Of a stretch of DNA of 64,000 nt, positions 53,849 through 63,815 are shown piece after piece; within the stretch, counting starts at the first letter, position 1, and each line of letters begins with the position of its first letter. The DNA is from Nitrospirota bacterium (GTDB lineage: Bacteria > Nitrospirota > Nitrospiria > SBBL01 > JAADHI01). Where the stretch lies: contig JAJDBV010000066.1 in assembly GCA_029261165.1 (NCBI GenBank), positions 41,925 through 105,924 on the forward strand. The letters run 5' to 3'. Position numbers and translations under genes: made by a program. Below the pieces are notes generated by a model. That model made no database searches. It saw only the letters and a list, made by a program, of their open reading frames with translations, and was not told the DNA's origin.

Positions 53849-55618
53849 TCACCCCTCTTCAAGCGGATCTGCCTGATCTTCCTCTTTTGTCTTTTCCACT
53901 TTTTTTGTTATTTTTCTGGCGACGGCGCCCAGGGATTGATCCAACTCTCCCTGACTGTCGTGGAAGGTGTCGAGTGCCCTTTTATCAGAATCCCGGTGAA
54001 AGGCCCGAATGGAGAGTGCGATTTTTCGATCTCCAGTATCAATGCGGACGACCTTCGCGTCAATCTCATCCCCAGCATGGAAGGCATCTTCAACCCGGTC
54101 AGGCGGCTCAACACCGACTTCACTAATATGGACCAATCCCTCAACATGCTCATCCATCTCCAGGAAAATGCCAAAGTCGGTAATCTTCGTCACCTTCCCC
54201 TTCACTTCCGTTCCCACTTTATATTTTGAAGGAATATCCTTCTCCCAGGGATCCGGGGTCAGTTGTTTATATCCGAGTGAAATTCGTTCTTTTTCCCGGT
54301 CAACCTTCAGTACAATTGCTTCAAGATCATCACCCTTCTTAAAAACCTCAGAGGGATGCTTTACATGACGGGTCCAGGAGATATCTGAAATATGAATCAA
54401 GCCGTCGATTCCTTCTTCCAAGCCGACAAAAAGACCGAAATCAGTGATGCTCCTAACCTTTCCGCTAATTTTCGTCCCTTCGGCATACCGTTTCCCGACA
54501 AGTTCCCATGGGTTGGGCTCTATTTGCTTCATGCCAAGAGAGATCTTTCTCCCCTTCGAGTCCACACGCAAGATCACGGTTGCAACCATCTCTCCAACTG
54601 CGACAATCTTTGATGGATGCTTTACTTCATGAAACCAGGACATTTCCGAAATGTGGACCAAGCCTTCTATCCCCGGCTCAAGCTCTACAAAGGCCCCATA
54701 ATCGGTAAGATTGACAACCTTCCCGGTCACTTTGGTCCCCGCAGGAAATTTGGAATCAATATTTTTCCATGGATCAGGAAGCTTCTGTTTGTAGCCAAGC
54801 GATACGCGGCCGGTTTCCTTTTCATGCTTCAGGATGATCACAGAGACCTTATCTCCAACCATGAAGAGTTCAGATGGATGCCCCACACGCCCCCAGGACA
54901 TATCAGTGATATGTAAGAGTCCATCAATGCCGCCAAGATCAATAAATGCGCCATATGCAGTGATATTTTTCACAACCCCATCAACAAGCTGGCCGACCTC
55001 CAGAGAGGCAAGGGTCTTTTGCCGTTTCGTATTTCGTGACTCTTCAAGCAAAACCCGCCGAGAAACAACAATGTTCCCACGACGATGATTCATCTTGATA
55101 ATCTTCATCTCAAAGGATTTCCCAATGAGATGATCCAAATCCCGAACCGGCCTGAGATCAATCTGGGAACCCGGAAGGAAGGCCTTTACCCCGATATCGA
55201 CAATCATTCCCCCCTTTATTCGGGAGATGATTTTTGCGTCAATAACGGCCTCCTGTTTGTATATCTCTTCGATATCGGCCCAAATCTTCATCCGGTCCGC
55301 TTTTTCTTTTGAGAGAACAATATTGCCATCTGCATTTTCCCGTTCTTCCAGATAGACAAGGATAGTGATCCCGGGCTCCAGCTTGGAAAATTCCTCTTGC
55401 GTGAATTCTTCGCGCGCGATCATCCCTTCGGACTTGTATCCGACATCAATCAGGACGCCGTCCTCCTGAACTGATAGAACCGCCCCATCGACCAGGCTCC
55501 CTTCTTCCAGGTTCTTGAAGGTCTCGGCATACATGACCTCCATCTCCGAACGTTCCTGACTCTTTTCCAGGTTCTCCTCGTCTTCCTCTATCCAATGCCT
55601 TCTTTTTACACTTGCCAT
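53849..55618 (-). CDS. rpsA: 30S ribosomal protein S1
   Basis: A 589-aa mRNA-binding protein with six S1 (OB-fold) domains. Each contains a GxxVxGxVxxxxxxGxFVxL pattern, such as GTKVTGKVVNLTDYGAFVEL. The first two are less typical, as expected for ribosome-anchoring domains. ATG 55618 is preceded by GAGAGGGAGAG at about 10 nt; a longer frame from 55669 lacks such a site. Six domains fit Gram-negative S1. Gene order ispH-rpsA is kept from other lineages, some of which fuse these two genes. Confidence 0.95.
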   Translation of the reverse strand: MASVKRRHWIEEDEENLEKSQERSEMEVMYAETFKNLEEGSLVDGAVLSVQEDGVLIDVGYKSEGMIAREEFTQEEFSKLEPGITILVYLEERENADGNIVLSKEKADRMKIWADIEEIYKQEAVIDAKIISRIKGGMIVDIGVKAFLPGSQIDLRPVRDLDHLIGKSFEMKIIKMNHRRGNIVVSRRVLLEESRNTKRQKTLASLEVGQLVDGVVKNITAYGAFIDLGGIDGLLHITDMSWGRVGHPSELFMVGDKVSVIILKHEKETGRVSLGYKQKLPDPWKNIDSKFPAGTKVTGKVVNLTDYGAFVELEPGIEGLVHISEMSWFHEVKHPSKIVAVGEMVATVILRVDSKGRKISLGMKQIEPNPWELVGKRYAEGTKISGKVRSITDFGLFVGLEEGIDGLIHISDISWTRHVKHPSEVFKKGDDLEAIVLKVDREKERISLGYKQLTPDPWEKDIPSKYKVGTEVKGKVTKITDFGIFLEMDEHVEGLVHISEVGVEPPDRVEDAFHAGDEIDAKVVRIDTGDRKIALSIRAFHRDSDKRALDTFHDSQGELDQSLGAVARKITKKVEKTKEEDQADPLEEG

Positions 55619-55686
55619 AAAAATATTTCTCTCCCTCTCACATAGTTTTAAAATGGTCCTCAGACGCAACCCTGCCGGTTTGCGTC

Positions 55687-56532
55687 TCAGATCCCCTTCA
55701 AAGAACTCACAACATCCTGAATGAGCCAGTCAGGCGTGGACGCACCCGCCGTCACACCAACTTTTTCTACATCCAGAAACCACGCTTTTTCAATCTCATT
55801 TGCTGTCTCGACATGAAAGACGCGTACGCCTTTTTCCCGACAAATATCTGCCAAGTGGGTCGTGTTTGCGGAATTTTTACCCCCGACAACAACGAAAGCA
55901 TCCACCGTGCCCGCCATTTCCTGCGCCTCAGTCTGGCGATCTTCAGTTGCATAGCAGATGGTGTTGAAGACCTTCACCTCCTCACAAATTTGAAGGCATT
56001 TTACAACAAGCTGTGAAAATCTTTCGTAGGTCTGGGTCGTTTGAGAGATAATCCCGATCCTTTTCTTACTGAACTTGTTCAGGTATTTTTTTATCTCTTC
56101 AAATGATTCGGTGATAAGGATCTCCCCTCCCGCATGGCCCGCCACACTCTTGGTCTCCGGGTGGTTGCGGTCCCCGACCATGACCACCTGATAGCCTTCT
56201 TCTACAAGCTGCTTGGCATATTTCTGCGCGTTTGTCACAAAGGGACAAGTAGCATCGATGACCTTAAGCCCCTTTTCTTCCGCATCATCAATAATCTGTG
56301 GAGACGAAACGCCATGTGAACGCAGAATCACCGTCCCTCCCTTAATCTGGTCAAGCATCTCGACCTGTGCCACTCCCTTTTCAGCCAGACGCGCGACCTC
56401 CTGAGGATTGTGGATCAAAGGGCCGAGGCTGCGAACCTCGCCGACCTCCGCTTCCGCCGCGTCAAAGGCCATCTTAACCGCACGTTTGACCCCAAAACAA
56501 AAACCGGCATTTTCAGCAATAACCACTTCCAT
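55687..56532 (-). CDS. ispH: 4-hydroxy-3-methylbut-2-enyl diphosphate reductase
   Basis: A 281-aa iron-sulphur enzyme that forms IPP and DMAPP in the MEP isoprenoid pathway. The three cluster Cys are Cys12 (GFCFGVKRA), Cys96 (DATCPFV) and one near residue 193 (NTICYATEDRQ). The acid/base region is PETKSVAGH, and SANTTHL closes the active site. It follows plsC by 17 bp and precedes rpsA. Confidence 0.96.
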   Translation of the reverse strand: MEVVIAENAGFCFGVKRAVKMAFDAAEAEVGEVRSLGPLIHNPQEVARLAEKGVAQVEMLDQIKGGTVILRSHGVSSPQIIDDAEEKGLKVIDATCPFVTNAQKYAKQLVEEGYQVVMVGDRNHPETKSVAGHAGGEILITESFEEIKKYLNKFSKKRIGIISQTTQTYERFSQLVVKCLQICEEVKVFNTICYATEDRQTEAQEMAGTVDAFVVVGGKNSANTTHLADICREKGVRVFHVETANEIEKAWFLDVEKVGVTAGASTPDWLIQDVVSSLKGI

Positions 56533-56549
56533 TTTCGCCTTCCGCCTCC

Positions 56550-57173
56550 CTATTCCCCCATCGGGGATGACAAGACCCTTTCAAGCTGTGTCATATGTGT
56601 CATGATTTTGCTGGCTATTCTAGCATAAAGTATCTTTGGAATCACCCCTTCTTTTTCAGCAAGATCAATCTCCTCTTTGAAATCAAGAGGCTCTCCGAAA
56701 ATAACCGTCACACGACGAAAAAGTCGGACAGGGTTGGCGCCGTGCATATATGCAGGAACAACTTTTACCCCAGATTTTGTGACAAGCAACCCGATTCCGG
56801 ACATGGCCGGCTGTAGGCGTCCATCGGGGCTGCGTCTTCCCTCTGGATAAATCGCAAGAAGGCGGTCGGCCCTGAGGCGGTTGACCGCCTCAGCAATGGC
56901 CGACCGATCGAACCTTCCACGGCGAACAGGGAAACCGCCCAAAGCCGTGAAGAGGGATGCAATCAGGCGATTTCTGAAAAGTTCACTCTTCGCGATATTA
57001 TCCGCCCGTCTGGCGAGAGAACATCCCAAAAGAGGAATATCGAAGTAGCTATTATGATTGGCAGCAACAATAACCCCCCCTTCTTGAGGAACATTTTCAA
57101 CACCGACAACCTTTAACCTGAAAAAAATCCGCGCCAAGGCGTGAACCAGAACATGAGCAACTTTGTAGATCAT
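56550..57173 (-). CDS. plsC: 1-acyl-sn-glycerol-3-phosphate acyltransferase
   Basis: A 207-aa membrane-associated acyltransferase that makes phosphatidic acid. The catalytic HX4D motif is NHNSYFD (about residues 38-44). FPVRRGRFDRSA and IYPEGRRSPDGRL are the acceptor-binding blocks. The frame is open to 57251 inside cmk, but ATG 57173 has CGGAG upstream and lies just 2 bp after the cmk stop. The cmk-plsC-ispH-rpsA order is common in several phyla. Confidence 0.92.
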   Translation of the reverse strand: MIYKVAHVLVHALARIFFRLKVVGVENVPQEGGVIVAANHNSYFDIPLLGCSLARRADNIAKSELFRNRLIASLFTALGGFPVRRGRFDRSAIAEAVNRLRADRLLAIYPEGRRSPDGRLQPAMSGIGLLVTKSGVKVVPAYMHGANPVRLFRRVTVIFGEPLDFKEEIDLAEKEGVIPKILYARIASKIMTHMTQLERVLSSPMGE

Positions 57174-57175
57174 AT

Positions 57176-57901
57176 CTAAACTCCGGGGGAATGCTCCCCG
57201 GACGGCGTTTCTATCTTCTCTCTCCGGGCAATCAATTCCATCACCACGCAATACATCCGGTCGATCACTTCATCCAGTTTAAGCCGGGTGGAATCGATCA
57301 CAACCGCATCTTCTCCCCGCCTTAAAGGGGCAAACTCCCTTTGGCGATCCTTTGCGTCTCGATCTTCAATATTCTTTGTTGTGGTTTCAATATCCGTCTC
57401 TACTCCTTTTAATCGAAGATCGTGATATCGCCTTAAAGCACGCACCCGGACTGAAGCATCAAGATAAAACTTCATCTCCGCCTCTGGAAAGACAACCGTC
57501 CCAATATCTCTCCCTTCGATCACCACCCCACCCTGATTTCCGATGGCCCGCTGAATGGATAAAAGCTGATGCCGAATGCCAGGATAGGCGGATATCGTCG
57601 AGGAAACCTCTGTGACTTCGGGCAAACGCAGATGTGACGTGACATTAACCTCATCAACCCAGACCTCAGTGCTCTCTCCCTCCAGGCAGAGCTTGATCCG
57701 GAGCTTCTCGCAGGTCGACTCGACTTCCAGGGGCCGAGTGTGATCCACCTTACCCTGAATCACACTCCAGGCAATGGCACGATAGAGTGAACCGGAATCA
57801 AGGGTGAGATAACCGAGTTTCCCAGCCAGGCTTTTTGCCGCGCTGCTTTTTCCGGCACCCGCCGGACCATCAATGGCGATAATTAATTTTCTTCGGGACA
57901 T
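57176..57901 (-). CDS. cmk: Cytidylate kinase
   Basis: A 241-aa kinase that phosphorylates CMP and dCMP. The P-loop is IDGPAGAGKSSAAK near the start. LDSGSLYRAIAW binds the nucleotide, and EGRDIGTVVFPEA and RDAKDRQREFAPL are CMK-specific. GTG 57910 is in frame; ATG 57901 gives the usual start. It lies 15 bp after aroA in transcript order. Confidence 0.95.
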   Translation of the reverse strand: MSRRKLIIAIDGPAGAGKSSAAKSLAGKLGYLTLDSGSLYRAIAWSVIQGKVDHTRPLEVESTCEKLRIKLCLEGESTEVWVDEVNVTSHLRLPEVTEVSSTISAYPGIRHQLLSIQRAIGNQGGVVIEGRDIGTVVFPEAEMKFYLDASVRVRALRRYHDLRLKGVETDIETTTKNIEDRDAKDRQREFAPLRRGEDAVVIDSTRLKLDEVIDRMYCVVMELIARREKIETPSGEHSPGV

Positions 57902-57916
57902 AAAATTCACGACGTA

Positions 57917-59230
57917 TTACGTATTGGCTCTTAACTCCGACAACAAATCGAGAAATCCGGGAAAGGAGGTATTGATACACTCCATATCATCGATTTCATT
58001 TTCACCGTCGGTCCTTAAACCCGCAACTGTCATTGACATTGCAATACGATGATCCCCTTTCGTCTCACAGGCCGTCCCTCTCCATTGTCTGCTCCCCCGA
58101 ATCTTCATGCCGTCGGAAAAGGTTTCAACCTGTATTCCCATCCCACGCAGGGCTTTGGCCATCGTTTCGATACGGTCACTTTCCTTCACACGTAACTCCT
58201 GCGCGTTACGAATCACCGTCTCTCCTTCAGCCGCTGCCGCTGCAATACAAAGAACAGGAAACTCATCAAGAACCGAAGCAGCCAAGGCACCCTCTATCAA
58301 AATCCCCCGGAGCGGACGCGATCGGACCGTCAAATCTGCAATGGGCTCATGACGCGATGACGACAGGGGATGAATGGTAATATCTGCGCCCATCCTCTGA
58401 AGGACGTCGAGAATACCCGTCCTCGTCGGATTTATACCAACACCCTTGAGCTTGACTTCAGATCCTTCCAAAATTGTTGCGGCGACAAGGAAAAATGCCG
58501 CAGAAGAGATATCTCCAGGGATCTCTATTCTCTTATTTTTAAATGCCCTTCCCCCGACCACTGAAAAACCCTCCGCCTTTTCTTCACACTGGATACCCAG
58601 ATAACGGAACATTCTTTCGGTATGATCCCGCGACCGTCCGGGTTCGGAAACAATCGTCTCCCCAGAAGCAAGAAGGCCAGCCAGTAATATTGCCGACTTC
58701 ACCTGAGCACTCGAAAAGGGAAGACGGATGCTGGTCCCGGAAAGCATCCCCCCGGAAATGGCCAAGGGGGCAAGATCTCCTCCCGATCGGCCCATGATCT
58801 CAGCGCCCATACAACGTAAGGGCGCAACAATACGACCCATCGGCCTTTGTCTGAGAGAGGCATCTCCTGTTAATACTGAGAAAAATGACTGACCGGCAAG
58901 GAGGCCGGTCAGTAGCCGCATCGTTGTCCCCGAATTGCCGCAATCAATAACCCCCTTCGGTTCCGAGAGTCCTCTAAGCCCTTTTCCCTCGATTTTAAGG
59001 CTCAAGGTCCCACCAGATGAGGTGTCTATAATCGAAATACCCATCGCCCTGAATGCCGCAACCGTCCGTTCACAATCCTCAGAAGGCAAATAACCGACAA
59101 TCTCGGCAGTCCCCTCCCCAAAGGCCGACAGCATCACGGCCCGATGTGTGATCGACTTATCCCCTGGGAGCCGGATAGCACCCCGCAGAGATACTTTTCT
59201 TGAACAATCCCTTCGGTCCAGTTCACGCAT
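57917..59230 (-). CDS. aroA: 5-enolpyruvylshikimate-3-phosphate synthase
   Basis: A 437-aa shikimate-pathway enzyme. Substrate-binding parts are LPGDKSITHRAVML, the PEP-site stretch DCGNSGTTMRLLTGLL, and KESDRIETMAKALRGMG. The residue after GNSGTT is Met, with Arg two residues later, and the QR at the second site is in LRQRPMGRI. The usual PEP-contacting residues are therefore present. It sits 149 bp after tyrA, a gap with no feature I can name. Confidence 0.96.
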   Translation of the reverse strand: MRELDRRDCSRKVSLRGAIRLPGDKSITHRAVMLSAFGEGTAEIVGYLPSEDCERTVAAFRAMGISIIDTSSGGTLSLKIEGKGLRGLSEPKGVIDCGNSGTTMRLLTGLLAGQSFFSVLTGDASLRQRPMGRIVAPLRCMGAEIMGRSGGDLAPLAISGGMLSGTSIRLPFSSAQVKSAILLAGLLASGETIVSEPGRSRDHTERMFRYLGIQCEEKAEGFSVVGGRAFKNKRIEIPGDISSAAFFLVAATILEGSEVKLKGVGINPTRTGILDVLQRMGADITIHPLSSSRHEPIADLTVRSRPLRGILIEGALAASVLDEFPVLCIAAAAAEGETVIRNAQELRVKESDRIETMAKALRGMGIQVETFSDGMKIRGSRQWRGTACETKGDHRIAMSMTVAGLRTDGENEIDDMECINTSFPGFLDLLSELRANT

Positions 59231-59379
59231 CTAAGGCTCCATGCCGATCTTGCTAAAAAGTTCCAATGCTCTCAGTCAAACCAGTGGCTCCGGCCCGGCA
59301 GATCCTCATACCAGAACTTAAAAAATAGTATCTCTGAATGATTACGAATCTTACAACGACGTCATATTTGGCGAGAGGT

Positions 59380-60240
59380 TCAACGTGTTGCCTTACGGCG
59401 TATCTCTTTTGCACGTTCAAAGATTTCAGTGAGTCCGGGACCATCGCCACGTATGATCTTCTTTTTTATTTTTTCGATCGTTTCCTGATAGAGATCAATC
59501 ACTTCGATCATTGCTTCACGGTTTTGAATGAAGATATCCCTCCACATATCCGCGGAACTCCCCGCAATCCGCGTATAATCCCGCAAGCCGCCTGCAGAAT
59601 ACTGAACCGGATCCCTCTTGGCGACCTTCGGATGTGTGAGTGTCTCCATCAATGCATATGCAGCCAGATGAGGGAGATGGCTGACCACACCCAAAACCTG
59701 GTCATGATCGAAGGGGTCCATCTCACTCACCCGCGCACCTGTTTTCTTCCAGAGGGTCGCAACTTTTTTAAGCGCAGATTGGTTTGTCTTTGACGTCGGG
59801 GTTAAAATAAATCGGTTACCTTGGAACAGTGATGCCGTTGCCGCCATCACGCCTGATTTTTCTCGGCCCGCTATCGGATGACCGCCGACAAAGAAGGCAT
59901 GAGAGGGCAGAGCGGACTCAAGACACTCAACCAATCCTCCCTTCACACTTCCAACATCTGTCACCACCGCACCTTCCTTAAGAAATGGACCGATTAATTG
60001 ACATATCTGTTCAAATAATCCGACAGGAGTTGCCAATACAACAAGATCTGCTTCTCTGATCGCTTTTGAGAGAGTTAAAAAATAGCAATCGATCGCCCCG
60101 AGAGAGGAGGCCTTTTGGAGCGGGCCTCGCCGCCTTCCATAGCCGACCACCTTTCCGACAAGCTTCTTTTGCTTCGCGATCAGACCGAGGGATCCCCCGA
60201 TCAGCCCGACACCGATAATGGTCATTTGCTTAAATATCAT
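59380..60240 (-). CDS. tyrA: Prephenate dehydrogenase
   Basis: A 286-aa NAD(P)-dependent enzyme for the tyrosine branch. The nucleotide-binding GVGLIGGSLG opens the protein. TDVGSVKGG and GGHPIAGREKSG are substrate/cofactor loops. SHLPHLAAYAL and AGGLRDYTRIA are typical helices of the dimer domain. No ACT domain follows, so feedback by tyrosine must act directly, if at all. Arogenate cannot be excluded as substrate. Confidence 0.95.
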   Translation of the reverse strand: MIFKQMTIIGVGLIGGSLGLIAKQKKLVGKVVGYGRRRGPLQKASSLGAIDCYFLTLSKAIREADLVVLATPVGLFEQICQLIGPFLKEGAVVTDVGSVKGGLVECLESALPSHAFFVGGHPIAGREKSGVMAATASLFQGNRFILTPTSKTNQSALKKVATLWKKTGARVSEMDPFDHDQVLGVVSHLPHLAAYALMETLTHPKVAKRDPVQYSAGGLRDYTRIAGSSADMWRDIFIQNREAMIEVIDLYQETIEKIKKKIIRGDGPGLTEIFERAKEIRRKATR

Positions 60241-60261
60241 CAGGATGACGCCTCACATTTC

Positions 60262-60399
60262 TTGTAGCAATATGCCTAGATTTTGCTTCAGCGCAAGGCA
60301 CGAGGAGCACAGAACCGCAACGCATGTGTCTATACATGAGGATTCGAGCACCAAAGTAACGCCGCCATGAAAGAAAGGAGGGGTATGTTGAATCGTTAC
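60262..60399. repeat. Palindromic intergenic repeat, family member B
   Basis: Located between tyrA and aroF. It shares TTTTGCTTCAGCGCAAGGCA, CGAGGAGC, TGAGGATTCGAGCACC and GCCGCCATG with A and C. The central hairpin is CATGT-GTCTAT-ACATG, with different bases from A but still paired. The right end reads GGGGTATGTTGAATCGTTAC, matching the end of C. Confidence 0.75.
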
Positions 60400-60439
60400 A
60401 CAATACGTTTCCTTTCCGGACCCGGCAGAAAAATCTCTT

Positions 60440-61453
60440 CTATAGTTCACGGCCAACGGCTTTGGCAATCAGCCGTAACTCGGCAACCAGAGTTTTGAAG
60501 TCCTTTGGGAGTAGGGCCTGATCCCCATCGCAGTAAGCCTCTTCAGGAAAGGAGTGCACCTCTATCATCAAACCATCCGCTCCGGCAGCAACGGCCGCTC
60601 TCGCCATTGGGGCAACCAGATAAGTCTTTCCAACAGCGTGACTTGGATCAACAATGACAGGAAGATGCGTCAGTTGCTTAATGACCGGGATAGCCGAGAG
60701 ATCAAGCGTATTTCGCGTCTGCGTCTCAAATGTCCGTATACCGCGTTCACAGAGAATAACCTGAGCATTCCCTGCAGACATGATGTATTCCGCAGAAAGC
60801 AGAAACTCCTTAATGGTTGCAGAAAGTCCTCGTTTGAGCATCACTGGCTTGTTATGCGCACCCACCTCGGCCAAGAGTCTGAAGTTTTGCATGTTTCGGG
60901 CACCGATCTGGATAATATCGGCATGCTTCATCATCATGGGCATGTCCCGGGGATCCATAATTTCAGTAATGATTGGCAGACCCGTTTTTTTCCTGGCTTC
61001 ACTCAGGTATTCCAGCCCCTCCTCTCCCAGGCCCTGGAAAGAATAAGGGGAGGTTCGCGGCTTGAATGCCCCGCCCCGGAGGATCTGGGCCCCGGCCACC
61101 TTAATGTCTTCCGCAATCGAAGTAAGAAGGTCTTTCTTCTCAACCGAACAGGGGCCGGCCATCAGGACCATCTTGTTTCCACCTACCTTGACGCCATTGA
61201 CATCAACAACAGTATTCTCTTTTTTAAACTCCCGGCTGACCAGTTTATAGGGAGAAAGAATCGGGAGCGCTTTTTCCACGCCCGGCAAAGCCGTTATCGG
61301 TTGCTTCTGAAGCGCCCGCTCATCTCCAATCACCGCGATGACCGTACGCTCTTGTCCCTCAAGGATATTCGGGGTCAATCCCGCCTCTTTTATTTTTTCC
61401 AGAATATGTTCTTTTTCCCGATCTGTTGTCCCGGGTTTTAATACGATAATCAT
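60440..61453 (-). CDS. aroF: 3-deoxy-7-phosphoheptulonate synthase
   Basis: A 337-aa first enzyme of aromatic synthesis. An N-terminal ferredoxin-like regulatory domain (about residues 1-68: [20 protein letters not shown]) precedes a type I-beta barrel with [48 protein letters not shown] and [11 protein letters not shown]. The layout is that of the Thermotoga enzyme, in which the N-domain senses Tyr and Phe. Its ATG overlaps the hisC stop by 4 bp. Member B of the repeat family lies in the gap to tyrA. Confidence 0.95.
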   Translation of the reverse strand: MIIVLKPGTTDREKEHILEKIKEAGLTPNILEGQERTVIAVIGDERALQKQPITALPGVEKALPILSPYKLVSREFKKENTVVDVNGVKVGGNKMVLMAGPCSVEKKDLLTSIAEDIKVAGAQILRGGAFKPRTSPYSFQGLGEEGLEYLSEARKKTGLPIITEIMDPRDMPMMMKHADIIQIGARNMQNFRLLAEVGAHNKPVMLKRGLSATIKEFLLSAEYIMSAGNAQVILCERGIRTFETQTRNTLDLSAIPVIKQLTHLPVIVDPSHAVGKTYLVAPMARAAVAAGADGLMIEVHSFPEEAYCDGDQALLPKDFKTLVAELRLIAKAVGREL

Positions 61454-62550
61454 TTCCCTCTCCTTAACAAAACCTCTTTTAATGTTCGTATAAACCTGCG
61501 GTTCTCTCGCGGCAGGCCGACCGTCACCCGAAGATGACGCTCTCCCAGGTGGCGTATAATTACCCCTTTCTTAAGCAGGGCCTGATAAACATCCCTTCCG
61601 ACCTTCGGATCAGATCCGGATAGAGAAAAGCAGATGAAGTTACTCTCACTTGGGAGACAAGTCACACCCATCTTATCAAAGTGAGCATAGATGTACGCTT
61701 TCCCGGCACGATTTACTTCAAGGGATTTTGCTACGTGGTCTTCATCCGTAAGGGCGGCCAAGGCCGCCTGCTGCGCCGGAAGATTCACATTGAAAGGCTG
61801 TCTTACCCTGTTCAAATAATCGACAACTTCAGGCCGACTGATCCCGTATCCGATTCGGAGGCCGGCCAGGCCGTAGAGTTTTGAGAAGGTCCGAAGCATC
61901 ATTAAAGGAGCCCCTTCCTCCAAAAATTGAACAGAGCCTGGAAACTCAGGATCGGATGCATATTCCGCGTAAGCCTCATCAAAAACCACCAGAATCCTTT
62001 TCGGGATTCGGGATAAAAACCGCCTCACCTCACTTTGACGAACAATAGTCCCGGTCGGGTTGTTTGGATTACAAATAAAAATAAGCTTTGTCTTTTTCGT
62101 AACCGCTTTTACCATCTCAGGGAGATCAACCCTTCCCGCTTTGAGCGGGATCTGAATCGATTTGGCGTGCGCCGTCCCAACCATAAGGGCGTAAAGAGAG
62201 AAGCTTGGCGACGCCATCACGACCTCGTCTCCAGGAAGAAGGAAGGTCCTAACCAGTAATTCAATAATCTCATTCGAGCCATTTCCGATCATGACCTCAG
62301 CCGGAGTGACCTTCCATTTTTCCGCAAGGGCTGCTTTCAATTCAGAAGCGGCGCCGTCAGGGTAATATCGAACTTTTTTGAGTCCCCGCCGAATCGCTGC
62401 CAAAGCCTTTCTCGAAGCGCCCAAAGGGTTCTCGTTGGAAGCCAGTTTAATGGAACCTGTAATGCCAAGTTCACGCTCCAGCGCTTCGACCGGCTTTCCG
62501 GGGATATAGGGTTTGATCCCGGAAATATCGGGATGGACTTTAATCATCAT
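61450..62550 (-). CDS. hisC: Histidinol-phosphate aminotransferase (aromatic aminotransferase-like)
   Basis: A 366-aa PLP enzyme of fold type [30 protein letters not shown] and [17 protein letters not shown] (with the PLP-binding Lys) identify the HisC family. Its place between pheA and aroF, overlapping aroF by 4 bp, suggests that it may also, or mainly, transaminate phenylpyruvate and hydroxyphenylpyruvate, as HisC-like enzymes do in this gene context. No other his biosynthetic gene is present in the window. Confidence 0.93.
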   Translation of the reverse strand: MMIKVHPDISGIKPYIPGKPVEALERELGITGSIKLASNENPLGASRKALAAIRRGLKKVRYYPDGAASELKAALAEKWKVTPAEVMIGNGSNEIIELLVRTFLLPGDEVVMASPSFSLYALMVGTAHAKSIQIPLKAGRVDLPEMVKAVTKKTKLIFICNPNNPTGTIVRQSEVRRFLSRIPKRILVVFDEAYAEYASDPEFPGSVQFLEEGAPLMMLRTFSKLYGLAGLRIGYGISRPEVVDYLNRVRQPFNVNLPAQQAALAALTDEDHVAKSLEVNRAGKAYIYAHFDKMGVTCLPSESNFICFSLSGSDPKVGRDVYQALLKKGVIIRHLGERHLRVTVGLPRENRRFIRTLKEVLLRRGK

Positions 62551-62592
62551 TACTGTTTCCTGTTGCTATTTCATTTAACTATTATTCCTGCG

Positions 62593-62698
62593 ACGATTCA
62601 GCATACCACTATTAAGCTTCAGGGCAAGCCGCGAGGATACGAGCACCACAGCAACGCCGCCATGGAGGAATGGGTCTCGGGGTGTGCTGAATCGTTAC
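62593..62698. repeat. Palindromic intergenic repeat, family member C (short form)
   Basis: It has inverted ends: ACGATTCAGCATACC at the left and the reverse complement ACGATTCAGCACACC at the right, with 14 of 15 matching. Compared with A it lacks about 40 central bases, that is, the hairpin. Its right end covers the pheA stop codon. Confidence 0.75.
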
Positions 62699-63783
62699 GC
62701 CTCGATTTCTTCCGCCGAGGGATAAGACCCAAGCACCTTTAGTGTAATGCCTCCCGCTTTCAGTCCCTTGATCACCTTTCGGATCTTCCTGTCTTCGGTA
62801 TGGCCTTCCATATCCACATAGAAGATATATTCCCAGGCTTTCCGCTTCGAGGGCCGGGACTCAATATTCGTCAAATTAATCTTTGCCCGTGAAAATGGCC
62901 GAATCACCTCGTAGAGAATTCCCGGCTTGTCCTGAACGGAAAATAAGAGGGAGGTCTTGTCTCTCCCGGTCGGGGCATGTGTTTGCGGTGAGATGACCAG
63001 AAAGCGTGTGAAATTATCTACATTATCCTCAATCTTCTTCTCTATGACCCCAAGATGATAAAGCCTTGCGGCCAGTTCAGAGGCAATGGCACCTGCCGTC
63101 GGATCCTGTTGGGCCATCTCGGCCGCTTTCGCCGTACTGGAAACCTCGACCATCTCGACGCCCTGTAGACGCGTTTCGATAAAAACCTTACATTGTGCAA
63201 AAGCCAGGGGATGTGAATAGACCCGCTTCAGTGCTTCAATCTGTCCTGCCTTCGAAAGGAGGTGATGAGAGATCTCAAGCAGGGTCTCTCCGAAGATCTT
63301 CAAGGGCGAGTCGATGAACATATCGAGCGTGTGGTTGACCACACCCTCATTTGAATTCTCAATCGGAACGACGCCAAAATTGGCCCTTCCACGCTCTACT
63401 TCGTCAAAAACACTTTTGATGCTTTCAACCGGCAAAGCACTCACGGAAAAACCAAAACGCTGTGTACAGGCCATATGGGTAAAGGTCGCCTCCGGACCGA
63501 GGTAAGCCACTTTCTGCGGACCTTCTAATGAGAGAGAGGTCGAGATAATCTCACGAAAGACGCTCCGCAGCCCTTCATTCGGGAAGGGCCCCTGGTTCGA
63601 ACCTGTAAGACGCGCGTAAATGGCTTGCTCTCGAGCCGGGGCGTAAAGTTCAGCCTTCTGGTCTCTTTTAATTTTTCCGATTTCCAGGACAACACGGGCA
63701 CGATCATTTAGCAGCGCCAGGACCTTTTCATCGATCTCATCAATCTTCTGACGATGCGGGGATAAGGGATCTATTTTGGACAA
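62695..63783 (-). CDS. pheA: Bifunctional chorismate mutase / prephenate dehydratase
   Basis: A 362-aa enzyme leading to phenylpyruvate. The AroQ-type chorismate mutase (about residues 5-90: IDEIDEKVLALLNDRARV) is followed by the dehydratase (YLGPEATFTHMA, VPIENSNEGVVNHT, TRFLVISPQ) and an ACT domain (LLFSVQDKPGILYEVI, ESRPSKRKAWEY) expected to sense Phe. The start is TTG 63783, supported by GGAGG about 10 nt upstream; no ATG fits. It is first in the aromatic operon, about 33 bp below a strong -10 box. No leader peptide or attenuator was seen. Confidence 0.95.
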   Translation of the reverse strand: MSKIDPLSPHRQKIDEIDEKVLALLNDRARVVLEIGKIKRDQKAELYAPAREQAIYARLTGSNQGPFPNEGLRSVFREIISTSLSLEGPQKVAYLGPEATFTHMACTQRFGFSVSALPVESIKSVFDEVERGRANFGVVPIENSNEGVVNHTLDMFIDSPLKIFGETLLEISHHLLSKAGQIEALKRVYSHPLAFAQCKVFIETRLQGVEMVEVSSTAKAAEMAQQDPTAGAIASELAARLYHLGVIEKKIEDNVDNFTRFLVISPQTHAPTGRDKTSLLFSVQDKPGILYEVIRPFSRAKINLTNIESRPSKRKAWEYIFYVDMEGHTEDRKIRKVIKGLKAGGITLKVLGSYPSAEEIEA

Positions 63784-63815
63784 AAGGTGAAACCTCCATA
63801 TACAAAAATCCCTGT

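Noticed and set aside
63256..63270. AAAGGAGGTGATGAG looks like an ideal ribosome binding site on the plus strand.
   Set aside because: It lies inside pheA (opposite strand), and the frame from that ATG is short and unrecognised.
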